Assembly: GCF_016902615.1 (NCBI RefSeq)
Contig: NZ_JACJMB010000003.1
Coordinates: 62,001 to 126,000, forward strand
DNA: 64,000 nt
Source of the DNA: Collinsella tanakaei
GTDB taxonomy: Bacteria; Actinomycetota; Coriobacteriia; Coriobacteriales; Coriobacteriaceae
Direction: 5' to 3'
In this document: positions 49,606 through 58,142 of the stretch, one piece after another
Numbering within the stretch: the first letter of the stretch is position 1
Layout: each line of letters begins with the position of its first letter
The notes under the pieces: generated by a model
Databases searched by the model: none
What the model saw: only the letters and a program-made list of their open reading frames with translations
Told to the model about the DNA's origin: nothing
Made by a program: the position numbers and the translations under genes

Positions 49606-50334
49606 TCACTGCGCGATGACGACCTCGCGGTTGTCGCTCGTGATGAGCTCCTTCACGACGATGTTCGCGCCCAGGTAGCGCTCGACAAGCTCGGCCAGCT
49701 CATCGATCGCCGCGCGGCAGTCGTCGACGCGCTCGGGCTCAACGCACTCGATGATCAGAAACGCGTTGCGCGACATGTCGGTGAGCGCCGTACGCTGGCC
49801 GTCGCGCCAGTTCCAGCAGCGGCAGACCGCGCCGGCATCATCCAGGTAGGCGAGCTCGCCGGCAAGCGTGGGGTCTTCGGTCTCGCCCTCGCCGAGCGGC
49901 AGGAACGCGTCGCCTCCCTCGGTGACAGCCAGGCGCAGGTCGCCCGCGAACGCGTCGATGTCCTCGCCGCCCACGGGCAGCGCGTACTTGAGCGAGATGG
50001 CGTTGTAGATGTCCACCGACGGCGTGATGGTGCCGACCGGCTTGCCCTTGAGCACGCGCTTGAGCAGATTCTCGATCGAGCAGCGCGCGCCCTTCTTCGT
50101 CTTGAACCGACGATACGCCTCGCGCCATGCCTTGACCGGCGCGTTCTCAGAGATGGTGTCGCTCGTCAGATGGCTCTCGGCCAGCACATTCGCGCGGTCG
50201 AGCAGGCCCTCGAGCGCCGTCTTGTCCTCGTCGCTCACCTCGTCGGCGCTTTTCATCCCCTCGGCCACGACGACACCGATCGCCGCCTCCGGGAACAGCT
50301 GCCAGAAGGAATCCTCCGCAACGAAGCGCTTCAT
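49606..50334 (-). CDS. B3/B4 domain protein (PheRS beta-like editing domain)
   Basis: 242 aa from ATG 50334 with AAAGGGGG upstream. It is the stand-alone version of the B3/B4 domain of phenylalanyl-tRNA synthetase beta, with RFKTKKGARCSIENLLKRVLKGK and NAISLKYALPVGGEDIDAFAGDL (~residues 92-150). Stand-alone versions are thought to act on mischarged tRNA or amino acids, but this is not settled. About 190 bases downstream of pckA, probably as a separate unit. Confidence 0.85.
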   Translation of the reverse strand: MKRFVAEDSFWQLFPEAAIGVVVAEGMKSADEVSDEDKTALEGLLDRANVLAESHLTSDTISENAPVKAWREAYRRFKTKKGARCSIENLLKRVLKGKPVGTITPSVDIYNAISLKYALPVGGEDIDAFAGDLRLAVTEGGDAFLPLGEGETEDPTLAGELAYLDDAGAVCRCWNWRDGQRTALTDMSRNAFLIIECVEPERVDDCRAAIDELAELVERYLGANIVVKELITSDNREVVIAQ

Positions 50335-50532
50335 GTCGCCCCCTTTCCGCGAGCCCCGCACCTGCCGGGGCGCTCGCACCGTTATGCAAAAGGCGCCCAG
50401 GCGCCGGCCACCTTCTCAGTCCTACGGTGCCGGCACGTGGACGCCACATGCGCCGCCCCCATCCGGAGATGGGGGCTCTCTGTCATACGTCGGGCTCACC
50501 GCCCTGAAGGCAGTGTACCCCAGCGCGGTATT

Positions 50533-52122
50533 CTAGCGCTTGATGTTCGCCAGGTCCTCCAGCGAAACACCCGGATACCGCTTGGTGAAGTTCTCGCGGA
50601 ACTTGTCGGCGAGCGACTGGGCCTCGCGGTCGTAGGCCTCGGGATCCGCCCAGGTGTTGCGCGGGGTGAGCAGGTCGGTCGGCACGCCCGGGCAGGCGAT
50701 CGGCACGTCGACGTCGAACACGTCGTCGTGACGGTAGCCGGCGACATCGAGCTCACCGGTCTGCGCGGCCTTGACGAGCGCGCGGGTGTGGAACAGCGCG
50801 ATGCGGTGGCCGACGCCGTAGGGGCCGCCGGTCCAACCGGTATTCACGAGGTACACGCGCGTGTTGTTCTGCGCGATCTTCTCGCCCAGCAGGTAGGCGT
50901 AGGTCATGTGGTCGAGCGGCATGAACGGCTCGCCGAACAGCGCGGAGAACGTGGGCTGCGGCTCCTTGACGCCCAGCTCGGTGCCGGCAACCTTCGCGGT
51001 GTAGCCGGTCAGGAAGTGGAACATGGCCTGCTCGCGGGAGAGCTTGGAGATCGGGGGCAGCACGCCGTAGGCGTCGGCGGTCAGGAACAGCACGACGCTC
51101 GGGATCTCGCCGGTGCCGGACTCGACGACGCGCTCGATGTGCTCGAGCGGGTAGGCGGCACGGCCGTTCTCGGTGATGGAGCTATCGGAGTAGATCGCCT
51201 CGCGGGTCTTGCGGTCGAGCTTGACGTTCTCTGACACGCTGCCGAAACGGATGGCGTCGAAGATGTCCGGCTCGCGCTCGCGCGTGAGGTCGATGGTCTT
51301 GGCGTAGCAGCCGCCCTCGATGTTGAAGACGCCGCGCGGGCTCCAGCCGTGCTCGTCGTCGCCGATGAGCAGACGCTCGGGGTCGGCCGACAGCGTCGTC
51401 TTGCCGGTGCCGGACAGGCCGAACAGGATGCAGGTCTTGCCGGTGTTCGGGTCGACGTTGGCCGAGCAGTGCATGGGCAGCACGCCGTCCTCGATGGGCA
51501 GAAGGTAGTTCATCATCGTGAAGACGGCCTTCTTGATCTCGCCGCAGTAGCCGGTGCCGGCGACGACGATCTTCTTCTTGTTCATATCGAGGATGACGGC
51601 CGCGGGCTCGACGCCGTCGCGGTCACGGGAGCACACGTAGGTGGGAGCGGCGAGCACGAGGATGTCGGGACGGCCGAAGACCTCGAGCTCATCGGCGGTC
51701 GGGCGCACGAGCATGTTCTGGATGAACAGCGCCTGGTGGGCGCGCTCGCACACGACCATGACCTTACGGGAATACTGGCGGTCGGCGCCGGCGTAGCCGC
51801 GGATGACGAACAGGTGACGGCGCTGGGACATGTAGCGCGCGACGTTCTTGCGGACGCGCTTGTAGGTCTTCTCGTCGATGGGCCTGTTCGTGGAGCTCGA
51901 CCAGTTGACGTTGCGCTCGGCGTCGCCGGCATCCACGATGTAGCGGTTCTCGGGCGAGCGGCCGGTGAAGGCGCCGGTGCTGACGGACAGCGAGCCGGTG
52001 GAGGTGAGGTACGCCTCGTGGTGCGAAATCGCGTGCTCGATGAGCTTTGCCGGGCTCCAGTCGACATGCACGCGATCGAAATCGCAGTCGATGCCAGCCT
52101 CCAACAGGATGGTCTCGATCAT
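50533..52122 (-). CDS. pckA: Phosphoenolpyruvate carboxykinase (ATP)
   Basis: 529 aa, ATG 52122 with AAAGGTAGG upstream. Motifs: RSPENRYIVD, the kinase-1a P-loop GLSGTGKTTLS (~residues 234-244), GDDEHGWSPRGVFNIEGGCYAKTIDL, and the adenine-binding YLVNTGWTGG. It converts oxaloacetate and ATP to PEP and CO2, or runs in reverse as a CO2-fixing, ATP-yielding step in anaerobes that ferment to succinate. Full length. Confidence 0.97.
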   Translation of the reverse strand: MIETILLEAGIDCDFDRVHVDWSPAKLIEHAISHHEAYLTSTGSLSVSTGAFTGRSPENRYIVDAGDAERNVNWSSSTNRPIDEKTYKRVRKNVARYMSQRRHLFVIRGYAGADRQYSRKVMVVCERAHQALFIQNMLVRPTADELEVFGRPDILVLAAPTYVCSRDRDGVEPAAVILDMNKKKIVVAGTGYCGEIKKAVFTMMNYLLPIEDGVLPMHCSANVDPNTGKTCILFGLSGTGKTTLSADPERLLIGDDEHGWSPRGVFNIEGGCYAKTIDLTREREPDIFDAIRFGSVSENVKLDRKTREAIYSDSSITENGRAAYPLEHIERVVESGTGEIPSVVLFLTADAYGVLPPISKLSREQAMFHFLTGYTAKVAGTELGVKEPQPTFSALFGEPFMPLDHMTYAYLLGEKIAQNNTRVYLVNTGWTGGPYGVGHRIALFHTRALVKAAQTGELDVAGYRHDDVFDVDVPIACPGVPTDLLTPRNTWADPEAYDREAQSLADKFRENFTKRYPGVSLEDLANIKR

Positions 52123-52291
52123 AGACCCTACCTTTCATACATCTGACGCGCAGCGCGAGGCGACGCGCCCATGTCTTATAACCCGTAGTTGGGCAGTGCA
52201 TCGAGCTTGGTCGCTGACACACTATTCACATAGTAATCACAACCCAATCAACAAGTACAGAGCCGAACCGGCGAAAGAACAGCAGAAAAGC

Positions 52292-52348
52292 GCCCAACGT
52301 GTGTGCTGGAGACCAATTAAAAATGCCCAACGTGTGTGCTGGAGACCA
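52292..52348. repeat. Tandem repeat of 24 bp at 33-bp period
   Basis: The 24-base unit at 52292-52315 (GCCCAACGTGTGTG..) is repeated exactly at 52325-52348, with nine AT-rich bases between. It lies in the 459-bp gap between pckA and the flippase gene. The rest of the gap shows only GC-rich palindromic fragments (around 52367-52430) and no gene. Confidence 0.75.
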
Positions 52349-52581
52349 TTTACGTGCTCCAGGTCGAACGCGCGCGGCGCGCGTTCCCAAAGGAAAACGC
52401 GCATTTCCTCCGGGAACGTGCACGCCGCGCATGCCGCGCCGGAACATGCAGATGTAACGAAACCGATGCGCGCCGCCGCTGCGGCGATGCCCGTCGTTCG
52501 CGCGACTATAATCGGGCACAACCGATACCGGAAGCGCCGCCGCGCGCCCGGCACCCATCCGCAGTCCATAAGTGAGGCAGC

Positions 52582-54090
52582 GTGTCCAAAACGCCCTTCG
52601 ACCATCTCCGCCACCTGCGCGCACGGCGCGACGACGTCCGCGGCGACGCGCCCCACTTCCGCGAGGCGCCCGACCGCGGCGAGGCCGTATCCGCACCCGC
52701 GCGCGCCCGGCGCGAGCCGGGTCCTGTCGCCCGGCTCGTCAACCGCTGGTGGACCCGCCTGCTCGAGGCGATCTACCAGGGGTCGCTCTCCGAACAGGAA
52801 GCGCAGTATCAAGGCGGCAGCACCGGGCGCGACTACCTGTGGAACACCCTCGGCACCACCATCTGGGGCGTGACGTTTCCCCTCCTCACCGTCATCGCCA
52901 CGCAGCTTGCCGGCGCCGAGGGCGCGGGCATGTTCTCGCTCGCCTTCGTGGCGGGTACGCTGCTCATGATCGTGTCGAACTACGGCATCCGAAACTTCCA
53001 GGTCTCCGATATCGACGAGCGCTGCTCGTTTTCGTCGTACCAGGTGTGCCGCTGGGTCACGGCCGCCATCGCGCTTGCCGCCGGCGCCGCCTACTGCGCG
53101 CTGCGCGGGTACGGCCCGCAGATGATCGCTATCTGCCAGGGCGTGTTCGTCTACAAGGTCGTCGACGGCATCGCCGACGTCTACGAGGGCCGGCTCCAGC
53201 AGGAGGACAAGCTCTACCTCGCTGGCATCAGCCAGGCGCTGCGCTCGGTGGTCGCCGTCGTCGCCTTCGCGGTGCTGCTGTTCATCTTCCGCTCGCTCGA
53301 GGTCGCCTCCATCGGCATGGCGCTCGCCGCCGTCGCCTCGCTCGTGCTCGTCACGGTGCCGCTCGCCCTGCTCGAGACCGACAAGTCGCGCCGCCCGCGC
53401 CCAGCCGAGGTCGGCCACCTGCTCGTACAAGGTTTCCCGCTGTTCGCCGCGCTGTTCATCTTCAACCTCATCGAGAGCATGCCGAAGTTCGTGATGGAGG
53501 GCGCCATCGCCTACGACAACCAGCTCTACTTCAACGCGCTGTACTTCCCCGCCCAGGGCATCCTGCTCTCGACCGGGTTCATCTACAAGCCCCAGCTGCT
53601 GCGCCTGGCGAGCATCTGGGCGAACCCGCGCAAGCGCCGCCGCTTCGACCTTATCGTCGTGGCGGTCATGGCGGTGATCGTGGCCCTCACGCTCGCGACC
53701 GCCGTCTTCATGGGATGGCTCGGCATCCCGCTCATGAGCTTCATGTACGGCATCGATTTCGAGCGGTTCCGACCCCTCGCCTACCTCATGGTGTGCGCGG
53801 GCGGCGTCACGGCGGCCATCGACTTCCTCTACGCCATCGTGACGGTGCTCCGGCGCGCCGGCGACGTCATGCGCCTCTACCTCATCGCACTCGCCGCCTC
53901 GGTGGCAGCCCCGCTCGTCCTCGTCAACCTGTTCGGCCTCACCGGCGCTGTGGTGAGCTACCTCGGTGTCATGGTGTTGCTGCTCGCCCTGCTCATCTGG
54001 CAATACGTGCGCATCCGCCACCATATCGCACAGGACCTCGACCCCTTCGCCGCCATCGAGGACATCCGGCGCGCGGGCGCCGAGAAGTAG
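52582..54090 (+). CDS. Polysaccharide flippase-like multi-pass membrane protein
   Basis: 502 aa from GTG 52582 (GAGG four bases upstream). A ~85-residue basic, polar cytoplasmic N terminus is followed by twelve or so hydrophobic segments in the pattern of the MATE/Wzx-type polysaccharide exporters. WNTLGTTIWGVTFPLLTVIATQLAG is the typical first helix pair, and FNLIESMPKFVMEGAI occurs midway, as in this family. It probably moves a lipid-linked sugar across the membrane. No glycosyltransferases are adjacent, so its substrate is unknown. Confidence 0.8.
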   Translation: MSKTPFDHLRHLRARRDDVRGDAPHFREAPDRGEAVSAPARARREPGPVARLVNRWWTRLLEAIYQGSLSEQEAQYQGGSTGRDYLWNTLGTTIWGVTFPLLTVIATQLAGAEGAGMFSLAFVAGTLLMIVSNYGIRNFQVSDIDERCSFSSYQVCRWVTAAIALAAGAAYCALRGYGPQMIAICQGVFVYKVVDGIADVYEGRLQQEDKLYLAGISQALRSVVAVVAFAVLLFIFRSLEVASIGMALAAVASLVLVTVPLALLETDKSRRPRPAEVGHLLVQGFPLFAALFIFNLIESMPKFVMEGAIAYDNQLYFNALYFPAQGILLSTGFIYKPQLLRLASIWANPRKRRRFDLIVVAVMAVIVALTLATAVFMGWLGIPLMSFMYGIDFERFRPLAYLMVCAGGVTAAIDFLYAIVTVLRRAGDVMRLYLIALAASVAAPLVLVNLFGLTGAVVSYLGVMVLLLALLIWQYVRIRHHIAQDLDPFAAIEDIRRAGAEK

Positions 54091-54521
54091 CCGCGCGGCG
54101 AGGGGCGGCAGATGCCGGCGCGAACGGCGCTTGCGGGGCCTTTCGCATATTCTGAACCGCGATCGAGCCGGCTTTCGCCCCGACGGTCCCGGGCGTCCGA
54201 CACAGCGCCTGCGGGCGCGGGATAATTTGAACGGCATTTCCCCGAGATGCCGCCTATCGCCCACGGGCGTCCCCCACCCCGGCGGTTGCCCGACGGCACC
54301 GAACTGCTCCGCATTTTCGATATTAGGCGCGCCGCCGGGCGCACCGCGTGGGCAGGCACCTTGCAAGCGTTCAAAATCCCAGTTGGCGGCCTTCGCCCTG
54401 ACCCCCTCCTCACACGTTCGCCCGGAGGAGCGCCTAAAACCGTCGACAGCGAGCAGCTGGCGGGCGCAAACCCTCCGCACCCCGAGGCGCCCCAAAAGGC
54501 AGGCCCGCAATCGGCGCAATT
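54091..54521. other. 431-bp intergenic region with a possible long inverted repeat
   Basis: GGGATAATTTGAACG (54219-54233) and CGTTCAAAATCCC (54368-54380) are imperfect reverse complements 134 bases apart. No ORF on either strand looks like a gene. A structured RNA or another palindromic element is possible; the remainder shows nothing I recognise. Confidence 0.35.
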
Positions 54522-55355
54522 CTAGTCGTTATCTTCGATCTCGCCGTAGAAGATGCGGCGGTCGTCGAGGCGCAGGATGCCCACGCGCCCGGCGGGCGCG
54601 CCGGCTGCAGCGGAGCAGTCGATGTCGATGCGGTCCGCCACCCCGAAGGTGTCCCAGCTCGCGCCGACCTCGACCATGCAGGCGCGGCCGTCCTCGTCGA
54701 GCACGCGGCGGCTCATACCGTTCGCATAGCGCGCGAGCAGCACCGTGGGCGTGTGGCCCGCGATGACGACAGGGCCCTTGCCGCACGCGTTCACCAACCC
54801 GGTCGGCTCGCCCCAGAAATCGCCGCGGATCCACAGCAGGTCCTCGACCGCCTGCTCGGACAGACCGGCGCGCATCACGTCGGCGGGCACGTGGCTGTAG
54901 CCGAGCTCGGGGTCATAGCCCGCCGTGGCCAGGTAGCCGCGCAGCTCGAGCGCGTCGATGCCCGCGTGCACGAGCACGTATATCCTGCCCGCGACCTCCA
55001 CCATGTCGAAGAGCGGCAGCGACCCCACCCACTCCACGAGCTCGAGGTACTCCTCGCGCGCAAGCGCGTCGAGGCCACTCGCGGTCGTATAGCCGCCGTT
55101 CATCTCCCAGGTGAGGATGTCGGCCTGCCCCCCGCCCGCGAGCGCGTCAAGCATCATGCTCTCGTGGTTGCCCATGAGGACATGGACGTTCGGCATAGCG
55201 CGGACGATCCTCATCACGCCGACTGGGTCCGGCCCGCGGTCGATCATGTCACCGAGTACGTACAGCGTGTCGTCGCGGGTAAGCGACGCCCGCTCCAGCG
55301 CACGGTCGAGCGCGCGGGCGTGCCCGTGCGCATCAGATGTGACGTACGTCGCCAT
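54522..55355 (-). CDS. Metallophosphoesterase of the calcineurin type
   Basis: 277 aa, ATG 55355. The metal-binding blocks are in order: SDAHGH (~7-12), YVLGDMIDRGPD (~32-43), LMGNHESMM (~60-68), VLVHAG (~125-130) and VIAGHTPT (~197-204). These match protein-phosphatase-type/diadenosine-tetraphosphatase-like enzymes of ~250-280 residues. Substrate unknown. Transcribed alone; its start is 236 bases from the divergent serC. Confidence 0.88.
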   Translation of the reverse strand: MATYVTSDAHGHARALDRALERASLTRDDTLYVLGDMIDRGPDPVGVMRIVRAMPNVHVLMGNHESMMLDALAGGGQADILTWEMNGGYTTASGLDALAREEYLELVEWVGSLPLFDMVEVAGRIYVLVHAGIDALELRGYLATAGYDPELGYSHVPADVMRAGLSEQAVEDLLWIRGDFWGEPTGLVNACGKGPVVIAGHTPTVLLARYANGMSRRVLDEDGRACMVEVGASWDTFGVADRIDIDCSAAAGAPAGRVGILRLDDRRIFYGEIEDND

Positions 55356-55590
55356 GCCGTGGCCCCCTCATCCTTAAAGCTCAAGTTGAACGTTATTGTA
55401 GCGCCCACGCGCATGATATGCGACCCTGCGCGCCGCCGTCGTGCATATGCCATCGAAAACGCGCACATTTTTCGGAAGCGCATGCATACCGCGGTGAGAT
55501 TTCGGGCAGGTTAAGGATTGCGGCTTGTATGGACCCCTATGCTAGAGTGGGGAGGCACAAGCCCTAAAGACTGGTACGGAGGCCCTCGAT

Positions 55591-56703
55591 ATGGCGCGTG
55601 TGCACAACTTCTCAGCAGGCCCGGCGGCACTGCCCGAAAGCGTTCTCGCTGACGTGGCAGCCGAGCTCATGGACTATCGCGGCTGCGGTATGTCCGTGCT
55701 GGAGATGAGCCATCGCTCCGCCACCTACCAGCAGATATATGACGAGACGGAAGCCTGCCTGCGCCGCATCCTGAGCATCCCCGACACCTATCGCGTGCTC
55801 TTCTTGCAGGGCGGCGCCACACTCGAGTTCGCCGCCATCCCGATGAACCTCATGCGCTACGGGCGCGCCGGCTACGTGGTGTCGGGCAACTTCGCGAAAA
55901 AGGCCTGGCAGGAGGCTGCGCGCTACGGCGAGGCCGAGCTGCTCGCCACGAGCGAGGACACGCATTTCGACCGCATTCCGGACCTGGCGCCGGTCGCTGA
56001 GCGCTGCGCCGCCGGTGACCTCGACTACGTCCACATCTGCCAGAACAACACGATCTTCGGCACGATGTACCGCGAGCTGCCCGATACGGGCGACGTCCCG
56101 CTCGTAGCCGACGTCTCGAGCTGCTTTCTGTCCCTCCCGCTCGACGTCGAGCGCTACGGGCTCATCTACGCCGGCGCGCAGAAGAACGCCGGCCCCGCGG
56201 GCGTGACCGTCATCATCGTTCGTGAGGACCTCATCGCCGACGGCCCCGCGCTCCCCATCTGCCCGAGCTACCTTAACTTCCGCACCCAGGCGGACAAGGG
56301 GTCCATGCTGAACACCCCCAACACCTTCGGCATCTACCTGTGCGGCAAGGTCTTCGCCTGGATCGAGCAGACCGGCGGCCTGCGCGCCATGGAGGAGCGC
56401 AACCGCGCGAAGGCAGAGCTCCTCTACCGCGTGCTCGACGACAGCGCGCTGTTCCGCGGCACCGCCGAGCCCTCGTCGCGCTCCATCGCCAACGTCACGT
56501 TCACCTGCGGCGACGCTGATCTCGACGCCGCCTTCGTAGCGGGTGCCGCCGAGCGCGGCATCGTCGGCGTCGGCGGCCACCGCCTCGTGGGCGGCATGCG
56601 CGCGAGCATCTACAACGCGGTCAGCATGGGCGCCGTCGAGTCGCTCGTCTCCTATATGCGCTCCTTCGAGGCCGAGCACGCCCCGTCCGCGCGATCTCTC
56701 TAG
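55591..56703 (+). CDS. serC: Phosphoserine aminotransferase
   Basis: 370 aa, ATG with GGAGG eight bases upstream. The opening HNFSAGPAALPESVL and SHRS segment, LQGGATLEFAAIP, and the PLP lysine in AGAQKNAGPAGVTV (~residue 197-210) are diagnostic, as is SSRSIANVTF near the end. It makes 3-phosphoserine from 3-phosphohydroxypyruvate and glutamate, the second step of serine synthesis. serA follows 141 bases downstream, a peptidase and the DUF1015 gene beyond it. Confidence 0.96.
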   Translation: MARVHNFSAGPAALPESVLADVAAELMDYRGCGMSVLEMSHRSATYQQIYDETEACLRRILSIPDTYRVLFLQGGATLEFAAIPMNLMRYGRAGYVVSGNFAKKAWQEAARYGEAELLATSEDTHFDRIPDLAPVAERCAAGDLDYVHICQNNTIFGTMYRELPDTGDVPLVADVSSCFLSLPLDVERYGLIYAGAQKNAGPAGVTVIIVREDLIADGPALPICPSYLNFRTQADKGSMLNTPNTFGIYLCGKVFAWIEQTGGLRAMEERNRAKAELLYRVLDDSALFRGTAEPSSRSIANVTFTCGDADLDAAFVAGAAERGIVGVGGHRLVGGMRASIYNAVSMGAVESLVSYMRSFEAEHAPSARSL

Positions 56704-56844
56704 CCCGCGCGCCGCGGGCCATCCCTCCTGCGTGCGGCGAGCCGCCCCAGACCGTCCGTTACGCACCCACCCGAACAACCTTACGAGAACCGCCGTGCGC
56801 AGGCGCGCGCGGCGCGCATCCGCATCCATCGATAGGAGCTTCCC

Positions 56845-58008
56845 ATGCGCTACATCAAGACCATCGACGACATCACGCGCGACGGCGACGTCGAGTTCGG
56901 AGAGGGCTACGAGTTCGTCGACGAGACCGCCGACGCCGACGCCATCCTCATGCGCTCGACCGACCTGCACGGCTACGAGCTGCCCGAGTCCATTCGCGCC
57001 ATCGCCCGCTGCGGCGCCGGCGTGAACAACATCCCCATCGAGGAGTACGCCAAGCAGGGCGTCGTCGTGTTCAACTCCCCCGGCGCGAACGCCAACGCCG
57101 TGAAGGAGATCGTCATCGCCATGATGATCCTCTCCAGCCGCGGCATCGTCCAGTCCATGGCGTGGGTGCGCGACCATGCCGACGACCCGAACATCCTCGT
57201 GAACGCCGAGAAGGCGAAGAAGGCCTTCGTCGGCCACGAGCTCAAGGGCAAGCGCGTCGGCGTGATCGGTCTGGGCAACGTGGGCTCCAAGGTCGCCAAC
57301 GCCTGCGTCGATTTGGGCATGGACGTCTATGGCTACGACCCGTTCATCTCCGTCGAGCACGCCTGGGCGCTCTCGCAGAACGTCCAGCGCGTGGGCACGC
57401 TCGAGGACCTCTGCCGCGGCTGCGACTACCTGACGCTCCACGTGCCGAGCAAGGCCGATACCGTGGGCATGATCTCCACCGAGCAGCTCGCCCTGCTGAA
57501 GCCCGGCGCCGTGCTCGTCAACTTCGCGCGCGAGACCATCGTCGACGAGGACGCCGTGGACACCGCCCTGCACACCGGCCAGCTCTCCTGGTTCGCCTGC
57601 GATTTCGCCACGCCCAAGACCGTGCTCATGCCCAACACGTTCATCACCACGCACTCGGGCGCGGGCACGGGCGAGGCCGAGGCGAACTGCGCCGACATGG
57701 CCATCTCCGAGCTCAAGGACTACCTGGAGAACGGCAACATCGCGCACTCCGTCAACTACCCCGCCTGCTCCATGGGCAAGGCGCGCGCCGCGTCGCGCAT
57801 CGCCTGCCTGCACGCTAACGTGCCGAACATGATCGGCCAGATCACCCGGATCCTCGCCGACGACAACGCCAACGTGCAGCGCATGGTGAACGAGAGCGCC
57901 GGCGAGAACGCCTACACGATGTTCGACACCGACGAGCACCTCGAGACCTCCACCATCGAGGCGCTGAAGCGCATTCCCGCGATCTACCGCGTCCGCGTCA
58001 TCAAATAG
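56845..58008 (+). CDS. serA: D-3-phosphoglycerate dehydrogenase
   Basis: 387 aa, ATG with TAGGAG upstream. NAD-binding Rossmann motif GVIGLGNVGSKVAN (~residues 141-154) and catalytic residues in NFARETIVDEDAV and FITTHSGAGTGEAE. A short C-terminal ACT domain (~residues 318-387, NMIGQITRILADDNANVQRM) lacks the extra ASB domain of longer enzymes. It oxidises 3-phosphoglycerate with NAD; the ACT domain suggests serine feedback. Co-directional with serC. Confidence 0.95.
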   Translation: MRYIKTIDDITRDGDVEFGEGYEFVDETADADAILMRSTDLHGYELPESIRAIARCGAGVNNIPIEEYAKQGVVVFNSPGANANAVKEIVIAMMILSSRGIVQSMAWVRDHADDPNILVNAEKAKKAFVGHELKGKRVGVIGLGNVGSKVANACVDLGMDVYGYDPFISVEHAWALSQNVQRVGTLEDLCRGCDYLTLHVPSKADTVGMISTEQLALLKPGAVLVNFARETIVDEDAVDTALHTGQLSWFACDFATPKTVLMPNTFITTHSGAGTGEAEANCADMAISELKDYLENGNIAHSVNYPACSMGKARAASRIACLHANVPNMIGQITRILADDNANVQRMVNESAGENAYTMFDTDEHLETSTIEALKRIPAIYRVRVIK

Positions 58009-58023
58009 CCGCGCCCGTATTAC

Positions 58024-58078
58024 GATGTCCTCAAACTACCCCGTCCCCGATGGAGACATGTCTCCATCGGGGACGGGG
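58024..58078. repeat. Palindromic repeat near 58 kb (copy 2) with a perfect 40-bp palindrome
   Basis: 58024-58052 is the exact reverse complement of 16729-16757. It runs into 58039-58078, a perfect 40-bp palindrome with no loop (arms CCCCGTCCCCGATGGAGACA and its complement). It sits just after serA and would form a very stable hairpin in the transcript. It lies upstream of the peptidase gene, 64 bases before its start. Confidence 0.85.
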
Positions 58079-58142
58079 TTTCCAGGTGCCACATCGTCAC
58101 TGCCAAAGGACAGGGACAAAGACGCGAAGGGAAGCGCAGCCC

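Noticed and set aside
52292-52348. Tandem 24-bp repeat read as a CRISPR array
   Set aside because: Only two units, a 9-base spacer, no palindromic repeat ends and no cas genes.
52237-54519. 760-codon minus-strand frame across the flippase gene
   Set aside because: Antisense to a gene with a consistent multi-helix hydrophobicity pattern; His/Asp/Arg-rich without domains.
55612-57939. 775-codon minus-strand frame across serC and serA
   Set aside because: Antisense to two enzymes with complete catalytic motifs.
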